A DNA stretch of 64,000 nucleotides, taken from Pegoplata infirma (Eukaryota > Arthropoda > Insecta > Diptera > Anthomyiidae). The stretch's first letter is position 1. Each line of letters starts with the position of its first letter. The notes beneath the pieces were generated by a model. It had not been told where the DNA came from. It searched no databases and saw only the letters and a program-made list of their open reading frames with translations. Positions 54,970 to 64,000 of the stretch are shown in pieces. The position numbers and the translations under genes were made by a program. The stretch spans positions 197,339,328 to 197,403,327 of the forward strand of contig OY992540.1 in NCBI GenBank assembly GCA_963921195.1. Direction: 5' to 3'.

Positions 54970-55465
54970 CAGTCGAACCCGGTTATAACGAACTCCGAGG
55001 GACCAGTAAGAATAGTTCGTTATAAGCAAAGTTAGCTATAAGCGGGGTGTGTTTTTTATCAACTTAGTTTTATTTCCAAAAAATAGTTCCAAATTCATTT
55101 CATTTGATGCTTTTTTTCATAAATAAACTACTTATAGAGAAGTAAACATTAAAAATATAAATAAATTCTTTCAAAATTATAATATTGACTAAAAATTTCT
55201 AACTTTTTGTGAGTTTGGCAAACATTATTGCCACACATTTCAAAATATTTATGGGAGTTCGTTATAAAAAAGTTTATACACATTTAAATTTTATTCGTGG
55301 GACCATAATAAGCAGTTCGTTTTAACCGAGGATTCGTTATAACCGAGTTCGTTATAAAAGAAGTATTTTGTGTGAAAATTGATGCCAAAACGTCGGGACT
55401 TTAGAATTAGTTCGTTATAACCGAGAATTCGTTATAACCGAGTGCGTTATAACCGAGTTTGACTG
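54970..55465. mobile_element. pogo/Tc1-mariner-like MITE with TA target duplication
   Basis: Begins CAGTCGAACCCGGTTATAAC and ends CCGAGTTTGACTG, flanked by TA on both sides. Interior repeats of GTTCGTTATAACCGAG lie near both ends. At about 496 bp it has no transposase. Confidence 0.87.
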
Positions 55466-55492
55466 TATTTGTTATTTCTAAACATTAAATCA

Positions 55493-55506
55493 TGGATGAC
55501 TTATAT
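55493..55506. other. Target-site duplication of SINE copy 2 (left)
   Basis: TGGATGACTTATAT occurs here and again at 55714-55727, directly flanking the SINE. Confidence 0.92.
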
Positions 55507-55713
55507 AATAATAATTTGATCCAATGATCAGTTTTTTATTTTATTTCCCAATTTTATTACAAATCATTTTTAATAATTTTAACCTACACGAGAACTGGTA
55601 ACAATGACCGTCGTCTCGTTGTAGCGAAATCGACCAAGGGTTTTTGTGGGAATCGAACCCACGACCCCCTGTTTCATAGGCTAGCACGCTACCAACTAAC
55701 CTACAGGGCCCCC
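55507..55713 (-). mobile_element. tRNA-derived SINE, copy 2, with 14-bp target duplication
   Basis: On minus it starts GGGGGCCCTGTAGGTTAG, carries box A TAGGTTAGTTGG and box B GGTTCGATTCC, then ACAACGAGACGACGGTCATT and an AT-rich end with an (ATT)3-4 tail. It matches copy 1 (26714-26917) over its full length with scattered differences. Here the tail is only about 10-12 bp, against ~1.78 kb in copy 1. Confidence 0.94.
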
Positions 55714-55849
55714 TGGATGACTTATATTTGGTTACATTATCTATTATTTGAAAGTTTGAAATAATGTATTATTTATAATTGGATGCATAATGCATTACAA
55801 TAACATAAAAAATAATTATTTTATAAAAAAATGCATAAGTTTAAACTAG

Positions 55850-55970
55850 AGATGGGCTCACGACAGGAAATTTCTAACGACACACACTCACGAGCATATT
55901 TTATCTACTTACACTCACTTACAATCACGTGAGTAAATTTAATACAAAATTACTCTTTCACTACTCGTAA
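55850..55970. repeat. CTCAC-rich repeat fragment
   Basis: GAGATGGGCTCACGACAGG, ACACACTCACGAGC and TACAATCACGTGAGTAAATT closely resemble wording of the 1-1920 foldback. Confidence 0.65.
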
Positions 55971-56232
55971 CATCTTATATATTATCTTCTGGTATGCTAT
56001 ATTATTTCATTTCTCGAAACCTATAAAATATCATATATTTTACACCTAACTCGTATTCTTCGTTATAAATTTATGACTTATTTTATACCTTACTGGTATT
56101 CTTTGTGATAATGTGGATGCATTACTTTGAGTCTCATCGCCTGTCAAAATCATCAATGCTGCAATGTATAAAATAAGAGATCCTATACCTTATTTTATAC
56201 CTTATTTGGTAATCTAAGTTTTGCTGGGATGG

Positions 56233-57320
56233 TTTCCAACAAGATGTTGTAGTTGGTCTCATTTTCATTGTTATTCATTCTTTCCTTTTTTCGAAATTCC
56301 ATAAAAATATGATTTAAACTTAACAGCAGTTTAAGTGTTATATTTTTACTCTTTTTGGTATATTGATTTTCATTACTTTTTAAATTGATTTTTTTGCGTT
56401 TGAACTCAACACTATACAAAATTCGCAATAAAACTTTATAATTTATTTGAGTAATTGACTTTTTTGTGGAATATTTTTCAAACAATTTAATTTACAAGTG
56501 CAATACAGTACGTATGATTAATATTCAATATACACTTTGTGTAAAATATCACTCATACGTTTTGTTATGGACATTGTTGTGCTGATGATGATAATTATTT
56601 TAAAATTTTACAAATATCACAGGACAACATCATAAAAATTTTATAGTACATGCATAGAAACCTTAATTTTAATATAAATTAGTTTTTGTTGGTTAGATTT
56701 TGAGTTTATTTTTTTTTTGTTTTCATAATTGGTTTTCACAAATCATCCAACTAGTTATTATTTAGCCTCTAACTATGGGTTTCATTTACTAAACAATGTT
56801 ATTGCATCAACATGATTTGAAAAGTTTATAGAAGGGTAGTATTTATTTAAATAAAAAAACTACAACTTTTTTTATTTTAAAAAATTTTTATGATTATTTG
56901 AAATTTTTTAATTTTTACATTAAACATTTTCTAAAATATTAGATACTAAGAGATGGTGTCTCAGAATTCCAGGAATTCATAACAAAAATCTCCGAAAACT
57001 TAATGTCAGCCTAATATAATTTGTATTGTTGACCTGTTGACATACTATTTACTATTCATGTATATTCAAAATATGTAGAATTTAATAAATATTAACATGC
57101 ATTTTAAATTTTTATTTACTGTATGCTCAGAAATTATACCTACTTTTAGCACCCTACACTAACAAAATTAAAACCAAATATAAATAATTCAGAAAAGTTC
57201 AGAAACTATTAGAAAATTTCAGAAAAAAAAAATTAACAGCATTCTGGAAAATTAAAAGAAAAAAAATAAACGGAAATTCAGTAAAAATCCTACAAATTCA
57301 AAAAAAAAAAATCAACAAAT
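56233..57320. other. AT-rich interval, no gene recognised
   Basis: A 96-codon minus ORF (56195-56485) crosses the end of the preceding element and shows no domain. Nothing else is supported. Confidence 0.4.
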
Positions 57321-57326
57321 TTAAAA

Positions 57327-57915
57327 TAACACCGTCCAACAGCCAATATTAAACATGAACCGGATGATAAACGTCTGAAAGAAGAGATCAAATGGAGAAA
57401 AACTGCGTTTACAGATTTTCATTTCGTGATAATGTTTCCTTTTAAAAGGACATCAAAGTTTTAAAGGATAGATTTTGTAAAACATTTTTGAAATTTTGTA
57501 ATTGTCCTAGGATGACACTGGTCACGGCAGATAAAAGATGAGGATTTCCTCTAATATTTCCATTTTTATATTTTGCCATATCAGGATAAAATGATGTGAA
57601 TAAAGTCATTTGAAAACTTTATCAAAATATTTTGTTAAACATTTTGAATAATATTGAAGGACACATTTTTGAATGTCTCCTTTTTCTTGATATGTAAAAA
57701 TAAGTAAAAAAAATAGAGATCCCCCTCTTTTATTTGCTATCAATAGTGGCATCCTAGGACAAGTACAAATATTAAAAAAGAATATTTTAATAAATGTAAT
57801 CCTCTAAAACTTTTAAGTCCTTTTAAAAGGAAACAAGTTCACGAAATGAAAAACTGCAAATGCAGTTTTACTTCATTTAGTCTCTAGTATATTATCCAGT
57901 TAGTGTTCAACGATT
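57327..57915. mobile_element. ACACCGTCC-family MITE, right terminus not intact
   Basis: Left end TAACACCGTCCAACAGCC, then AAACTGCGTTTACAGATTTT and its mirrored GAAAAACTGCAAATGCAGTT near the right. The expected GACGGTGTTA end is absent at 57915. An isolated end of this type appears at 59670-59688, so the right end may be displaced by the intervening insertions. Confidence 0.75.
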
Positions 57916-57929
57916 TTTTTCTTTGATTT

Positions 57930-58115
57930 TTTTCTGTAAGTACAGATCGAGCACGGGCTCTAATTATATTTGTTATAAGGGTTCAAGTTGAAAAAATGCA
58001 GAAGAAAAATTGAATTTCTAAAAATTATAGACATTTCTGGTATTTCCTATACCGGTTTCAAACACCCCAGTTAGTGTCATCATCAGTAGGATTTTAAATG
58101 TCGGTTTGTCTTGTT
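57930..58115 (+). repeat. Dispersed repeat Y
   Basis: GTAAGTACAGATCGAGCACG, TTCAAGTTGAAAAAATGCAG and AGTGTCATCATCAGTAGG match the inverted copy at 46441-46870 without its ~220-bp extra segment. Confidence 0.75.
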
Positions 58116-58136
58116 AATGAAAACTGTTTTTTTTTT

Positions 58137-59637
58137 GACATTCCATGTCAAACCGTACGATTTTTGCTAAAAATTGACTTTGATGTCTCCGATGTCTTTC
58201 AAAATTTGAGAACGAAGTCTTCATTAAAAAATATTTTACACGTGTTTCGGCAAAAAAATTAAAAAATTTTTTTTAAAAAGTTATTTGCATTTGAAAATCG
58301 TCAAAATCGTGAAAAATCTTCCGACATGACAACATTTAAACTACTGTTTTTATAAAACTAGTGAATGGATTTTGAAGTTCAATACCTTATTTTAAAGGTA
58401 TTTGAACCTTATTTTTTAAAAAAATATTATTTTTATAAATTAATTTTTTTTTATTATTAAAATTTGGTTTTTTTACTTAATTTCTGTTTTCCACAATCTT
58501 CGAACAAGTCGAAAAATCTGAAAAAAATATTTTCTTAAAGGTTAATATATTCTTAACATTCCCTCAAAATTTCAGAGTGGAGGTCGAATGGATTCTATTT
58601 TTTTACGATTTTTTTCCATTGCAGCACCACAAAAAAATTACATTTTGTATATAAACATTTTATTTTCAAGCATGTTAACGAAAATGTCAACGCATGTACG
58701 CAAAATTGCATTTTGCGTAACGAAAATATCAATGCATGTATGTATGCAAAAACACAAGCTAACAAATTCATATTGTTCTGGAGATTTGTTTGTTTTGCTT
58801 TTTCTATTTTGCCGTTAGAATTTTTTTGTATGTTCTATTTTAAAAAAAAGCAATGTTGCAGGTGATTTTTAGTTTACAAGAAAAGTTCGTTTATCTCCTC
58901 AGTTCAGTGCTTTCAGAGGGAATAAAAATTTGTTAAGTAAATTAAAATAATGAAACCGAATTACAGATTTTGTTGTAATCCGTTTAATGTTGTCAAACAT
59001 AAAAAAACTAAACTGAAAAATTTACGTTGGATAAATGTGTTATATATATGTTAGCGTTTGTTTTTGAATACATACACACATACATACATGCGTTGACATT
59101 TTCGTTAACATGCTTGAAAATAAAATGTTTATATACAAAATGTAATTTTTTTGTGGTGCTGCAATGGAAAAAAATCGTAAAAATATAGAATCCATTCGAC
59201 CTCCACTCTGAAATTTTGAGGGAATGTTAAGAATATATTAACCTTTAAGAAAATATTTTTTTCAGATTTTTCGACTTGTTCGAAGATTGTGGAAAACAGA
59301 AATTAAGTAAAAAAACAAAATTTTAATAATAAAAAAAAAATTAATTTATAAAAAATAATATTTTTTAAAAAAGAAGGTTCAAATACCTTTAAAATAAGGT
59401 ATTGAACTTCAAAATCCATTCACTAGTTTTATAAAAACATTAGTTTAAATGTTGTCATGTCGGAAGATTTTTCACGATTTTGACGATTTTCAAATGCAAA
59501 TAACTTTTTAAAAAAAAAATTTTAATTTTTTTCCCGAAACACGTGTAAAATATTTTTTTATGTTTAATACGTCTGGCAAATTTAGAGAAAATCGGAAGAG
59601 GTGGTGTAAAAAAGGTGTTCGGTCTGACATGGAATGA
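58137..59637. mobile_element. 1.5-kb foldback, GACATTCCATGTCA ends
   Basis: CATTCCATGTCAAACCG is mirrored by CGGTCTGACATGGAATG. Arms of about 0.6 kb pair well (e.g. AATGGATTTTGAAGTTCAAT near 58375 and its complement near 59400). The loop has GTCAACGCATGTA and complement. The ends share CATTCCA with the 47.3/60.8-kb family. No ORF. Confidence 0.88.
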
Positions 59638-59669
59638 CTCATATGTGAATATTTATTTTTTTTTTTTCA

Positions 59670-59688
59670 TTTTTGTCGGACGGTGTAA
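59670..59688. mobile_element. Isolated right terminus of the ACACCGTCC family
   Basis: TTTTTGTCGGACGGTGTAAT, 18 of it within these coordinates, lies just right of the 58137-59637 foldback and may be the lost end of the 57327 element. Confidence 0.5.
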
Positions 59689-59991
59689 TAAATAAAAGTA
59701 AAAAATTCAAAAAATTCAGTAAAATATAGAAAAATTAGCAAAAATAATAGACAGGGAAAATTTTTAAATAAATGGAGAAATAAAATACATGAAGAGTTAA
59801 AAAGTTAAGAAAAAAACTTCAAGAAAAATTAGCAAGGTTATCAAAAATTTACAAGAATTTCGAACAACTCAAGAAAGTCAAAAATGTACAAACTTTTTAG
59901 ACGGGATAAATCTAAGACATTTTTTGACAAAAGTGAGCCAGAATTTTATCAAGTGTGATTAAAAAAATATGAAATTAAAAAAAAAAAAGAA

Positions 59992-60505
59992 CAAGTAGAA
60001 AAGTTAAATTCGACTTGGTCGAATCTATGCATATCCTCCACAATGTCCTTTTTAAAGAATAGTAAATTTTTGAACGTAAAAAACTTACAATTTTGATTGA
60101 AAATATTTTATTTTGTGTAAAAACTTTTTTTTGTAATTTTTATAAAAAAAAAAAGAAAAATTACTATTTTTTTCTTGTGAGTGTAAAATTTTGGTCGAGT
60201 GTAAGTTTTTTTAGTGTGCAAATATTTTTAAGTGACAAAAATACATTGTAAAGTAATTTTGTGGCTTAGCAATGTTTTAATACCCTCCACTCTAGTTAAA
60301 GTTTGTTTTTTTTAAAGCTCGGCTTTTTTTTTAACACGTTAATTTAAGGTAAATCCAATCTGAAATTCACGGTTTTGCGGTTTTGGCTGAAATTCAGTAC
60401 GAACCAGACCAGAAGAATCACAAATATATATGCCAAGCATATTCAGCATCCTCAGAATTGTCTTTCAAAAGTTATCGTGTTTTAAAAAAATCTGGTATAA
60501 CTCAG
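59992..60505 (-). mobile_element. DINE-1 copy, partial
   Basis: CAAGTAGAAAAGTTAAATTC and the hairpin ATTCGAC-TTG-GTCGAAT (60008-60024), then CCTCCACAATG and GAGTGTAAAATTTTGGTCGAG, follow 49414-50093. The GTCY core is missing on the right. Confidence 0.75.
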
Positions 60506-60518
60506 AATAATTATATAT

Positions 60519-60725
60519 AACACCGTCCGACACTTTTTTATATACATGAACCGGACCGATAAATTCTGAAAGTAGGGCCGAAAATAAAATACACGTGTGT
60601 CCCAGTTTTTCTTGATTCGCGTTTTCTCGAAAAACGCCATTTAAAAAAAGTTGTGTTTATCCAAAGTAGTGTGAAATAAGTCGGAAAAAACTTCTGAGCT
60701 AAATAAAATGAAATTTGAAGGCGGT
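60519..60725. mobile_element. ACACCGTCC-type element, left end only
   Basis: TAACACCGTCCGACACTTTT and CATGAACCGGACCGATAAAT resemble the left end at 57327. The right end is not seen before the next DINE begins. Confidence 0.5.
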
Positions 60726-60731
60726 TCTTTT

Positions 60732-60825
60732 TATACCCTCCACTCTAGTGATAGAGGGTATATATAAGTTTGTCATTCCATGTGTAATACCTCGAAATAT
60801 TGGTCTAGGACCCAATAAAGTATAT
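60732..60825 (+). mobile_element. DINE-1 copy, part 1, interrupted at its TATATA site
   Basis: TATACCCTCCACTCTAGTG, GAGGGTATATATAAG and TTGGTCTAGGACCC match the start of 32451-33192. It breaks at AAAGTATAT|GGGGC and resumes at 62837 (ATATATATTCATGATCC). Confidence 0.85.
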
Positions 60826-62836
60826 GGGGCATTCCAAGCCAAATCACTCACTTTTAGACCCGACCCCTTACGATTTATTTTATTTTTGGATATGTTTTAG
60901 TACTTATTTAATGCAACTTGGACACCAATTTTCAGCCTTTTATTTCAAGATGGTGTTGAGTAATCAATTATTCAAAATGGCGATTTTCTCAAAAAAATTA
61001 AAAAATTTAAATTTTTAATTAATTTTGACCATTAAAAAATATGGATATTTTAAAAAAAGTTGGACAACGTTTTGTTGGTATTTAAATGTAGTTTTAGAAA
61101 AAAAATATGAAAAAATTATTCGAAGTAATTATCACTTATTTTTTGACGTTTAAAAATTAAAATCGACTTTTTGAAAAAGTCCGAAACCTTCGATTTTTTT
61201 GTAAAAAATTATAAAAATTGTACTCTAAATTACGCAACTTTTAAGCCATAATTCGAGATGTGATCACAATTCTTTCTATTTTTTTTTAAATTTTTAAAAT
61301 TGCACCTTTTATTTTTTGGCTCTGATTTATTTTATATGGTGCTCCAAAAAAAATAAATTGGTAGATATTGACCCTAACTTACCCTAGATATATTCATTTC
61401 GAGGTAAAAATACGTCTCACAAAAATTTAGAACGATCGGAAATGGGTAAGGCGTATAGCATGGTCCTTGGAGTTTAAAAAACGGATTACAAGGAAAAATC
61501 TGAATTTTTTTCTGTTTTCGCAATATTTTTGGTATTTTAAGTTAAGTTTTATTTCAAGCAATTACGGAATTGTGATGTAGAGTAAAATACCTTTCTAATA
61601 AGGTACTAAAAACTTAAATCGGTTGAAAATCAGCCAAGTTATTACAACTTCCCCAGGCATCTAGCGCGTGTCATACCGCTTGATTAAAGAATACGAGTCC
61701 CTTTTTTTAAATTTATTGAACTTTTCTACTGTAATAACATTTTTTCATTATTCATGTTTCAGTGTAATATTTTTTTGGTTTTTCCAAATTTTAAAACAAA
61801 AAAAAAAAAAAATTTTTTTTTAAATAGAGATTTCAAAAGGGTGTTGAAAATGCAGGCATTTTTAGCATTAATTTAAAACATGTTAGCAAAACACAATATG
61901 AAAAATACTTGTCATCTTATTACATTTGAACTTGAAGAATAAAAAAATGTTATTACAGTAGAAAATTTCAATGAATTTCAAAAATTGGATTGTATTGCTT
62001 AATCAAGTTGTCAGCCACACGTTAGATGCCTGGGGAAGTTGTAATAACTTGGCTGATTTTCAACCGATTTTAGTTTTTAGTATCTTATTAGAAAGGCATT
62101 TTACTCTACATCATAATTCTGTAATTGCTTGAATTTAAACTTAACTTAAAATACCAAAAATATTGAGAAAACAGAAAAAAATTCATATTTTTCCTTGTAA
62201 TCCATTTTCTAAACTTCAAGGCCCATGAGGAACGCCTTACCCATTTGCGATCGCTCTAAATTTTTGTGAGACGTATTTCTACCTCGAAATGAATATATCT
62301 AGGGTAAGTTAGGGTCAATATCTACCAATTTATTTTTTTTGGAGCACCATATAAAATAAAAAAAAAAAAATTTAAAAAAAAATAGAAAGTATTGTGATCA
62401 CATCTCGAATTATGGCTTAAAAGTTGCGTAATTTAGAGTACAATTTTTATAGTTTTTTACAAAAAAATCGAAGGTTTCGGACTTTTTCAAAAAGTCGATT
62501 TTAATTTTTAAACGTCAAAAAATAAGTGATAATTACTTCGAATAATTTTTTCATATTTTTTTTTCTAAAACTACATTTAAATACCAACAAAACGTTGTCC
62601 AACTTTTTTTAAAATATCTATATTTTTTAATGGTCAAAATTAATTGAAAATTTCAATTTCTTAATTTTTTTGAGAAAATCGCCATTTTGAAAAATTGATT
62701 ACTCTACACCATCTTGAAATAAAAGGCTGAAAATTGGTGTCCAAGTTGCATTTAGTAAGTACTAAAACATATCCAAAAATAAAATAAATCGAAAGGGGTC
62801 GGGTCTAAAAGTGAGTGATTTGGCTTGGAATGCCCC
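60826..62836. mobile_element. 2.01-kb foldback, GGGGCATTCCAAGCC ends
   Basis: A second copy of the 47322-49359 element with the same termini, arm sequence and loop position (about 61780-61960), differing by scattered substitutions and a short deletion in the right arm near 62360. It lies in the TATATAT of a DINE-1. No ORF. Confidence 0.93.
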
Positions 62837-62872
62837 ATATATATTCATGATCCTTGATCGATTCTAAGTAGA
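62837..62872 (+). mobile_element. DINE-1 copy, part 2
   Basis: ATATATTCATGATCCTTGAT then CGATTCTAAG continues the DINE interrupted at 60825. It stops before the GTCY core. Confidence 0.7.
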
Positions 62873-62877
62873 GAATG

Positions 62878-62975
62878 TATCCCGGGATTTCCCGTCCCGG
62901 GATTCCCGGGAAATTTGTCAATTCTTATTTCCCGCATTCCCGGGAAATTTGTGCGGGATTCCCGGGAATTTTCAA
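62878..62975 (+). repeat. Cluster of CCCGGG palindromes
   Basis: Five CCCGGG hexamers, mostly as TTCCCGGGAA or TCCCGGGA, lie in about 90 bp (e.g. GTCCCGGGATTCCCGGGAAA), separated by AAATTTG. It stands out as GC-rich DNA in a very AT-rich setting and probably marks a repeat end. Confidence 0.8.
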
Positions 62976-63054
62976 AAATGTACATAAACAAGTTAACTTC
63001 TATATTTAGATCAATAAATTTTTAAATATAAGGGCTCGGATTTTCACGCATTAC

Positions 63055-64000
63055 GAAATCGAAAATATGTGCTTTAAATGCACTTAAAATCAAAAATAAC
63101 CCGAGTAAAAAAGATCTGATATAATCATATATGCTATTATATAATTATTTATATTTATATATGGTTGTGCATGAGCTTTGATATGGACACATAAGTTTAT
63201 ATATAGCATTGTATTTTTCCTTATTTTTTAATATGATAACATACATATTCATATCTATTGATATACCGATCTATATGAAATTAGATATGACATATAAGGT
63301 CGGGAATTTTTGGATATGGCAGATAAAAAGATATATGATTTTATTTATAATTATATCCCGAAAAAATATTTTAAAATTTTTTAATTGTAAGTCCCGGACA
63401 ATTAAAAAATTTTCAAGTCCTAAAAAATTTTATGAAAATTTTCCAAAGTCCCGGACATAAATTTTTTTTGGCAATTTATTTTGGAGTAAAAAAATCATTC
63501 AAAATGTTTTTAGGAGAAATTTTATTTTTTTTTAAAAATTTTTATGTTCCGGAAAAATGTTTTTAAATGTTCTAAGACACAAACTTTTTTTGGAATTTTA
63601 AAATCCCTTAAAAATGATTTTAGAAAAAAAATTTACAAATTTTTAATAATTTGCTAAGTCCCGAAAAAATTCCGAAGAATGCAATAAAAACACTTCTAAT
63701 TGATAATGTATCCAATCTGATAAAATAATTTCTAATTTCACGTTTAAAATTCCAAAACAATTTACCAAATTTCATCTTATTATATAAAAATTTATCTAAT
63801 TTTAACAGATAAGATATGATTTAATACAATTAGATAGACCCATTTTTGGGATCAAACTTAATCAAATTTGATATTATTTTATCAAAAATAATAGAATTTG
63901 ATATAATCGTATAATATTCGATCCGCCAATTTACGGATCAAAATTAATATGGATTTACATAAAAGCATATCTGTTCATATATAATTAAATATTGCGTCAT
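63055..64000. repeat. AT-rich repeat region to the window end
   Basis: Words such as GATATAATCATATATG, AAGTCCCGGACA and GATCAAATTTGATATAAT recur with partial dyad symmetry. AGTCCCG words are spaced irregularly at 63390-63670. The sequence is cut by the right edge and no element could be bounded. Confidence 0.45.

Larger units (their letters stand above)
54777..56228. mobile_element. Host element with CCCAGCAAAACTT ends, carrying three insertions
   Basis: CCCAGCAAAACTT at 54777 and AAGTTTTGCTGGG ending at 56228 form perfect 13-bp inverted ends. Symmetry extends to CCAT/ATGG outside. Inside are a pogo-like MITE (54970-55465), a SINE (55507-55713) and a CTCAC-rich segment (55850-55970). TAATGCATTA-like words recur in the remaining body. 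No transposase. Confidence 0.7.

Overview
The window looks like a piece of a dipteran fly genome, probably a calyptrate such as a blowfly or muscid. It is very AT-rich and full of fly-type mobile DNA: DINE-1/mini-me (Helentron-associated) elements with GTCY-rich cores, a tRNA-derived SINE, an R4/Dong-like LINE, a PHD-ORF1 LINE, a Ty3/Gypsy element whose Gag resembles fly Arc, a Helitron, and many foldback elements. I found no host gene, no functional tRNA or rRNA gene and no bacterial-type feature. The species is inferred, not seen.

Layout. 1-15.7 kb: foldback (palindromic) elements, CTCAC-rich repeats, a 341-bp tandem duplication, and a non-autonomous Helitron (12.0-13.8 kb) nested in a foldback element. 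15.7-26.9 kb: a nested hub. A minus-strand SINE sits inside a DINE-1 copy. Its (ATT)n tail has grown to about 1.78 kb of AAT repeat and is split by two apparently intact LINEs in opposite orientations: a two-ORF endonuclease/RT LINE (minus strand, ORFs of 388 and 994 aa) and a one-ORF R4/Dong-like LINE (plus strand, 1223 aa). 26.96-28.98 kb: a 2-kb foldback with arms of about 0.9 kb. 29-34 kb: foldbacks, a hAT-like MITE with an 8-bp target duplication, tandem DINE-1 copies and T-rich CATCAA arrays. 35.0-37.9 kb: a 35-bp satellite of about 80 units. 39.09-45.97 kb: a complete Ty3/Gypsy element (minus strand, identical 679-bp LTRs, ATAT target duplication, tRNA-Lys-type primer site) with one reading-frame break inside RT. 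46-63 kb: more DINE-1 copies, three of them interrupted at the same TATATA site by related foldbacks, then a pogo-like MITE, a second SINE with a 14-bp target duplication and further foldbacks. The last kilobase holds a CCCGGG-rich cluster and AT-rich repeats.

How the parts relate. The only protein-coding capacity belongs to three retrotransposons. The rest is non-autonomous DNA using DINE-1 copies and microsatellites as landing sites: the SINE, three GGGG(C/T)ATTCC-ended foldbacks and probably the 2-kb foldback all lie inside DINE-1 copies, and both LINEs lie inside an AAT microsatellite. The window reads as a layered insertion history, likely heterochromatic or gene-poor. That setting is an inference.
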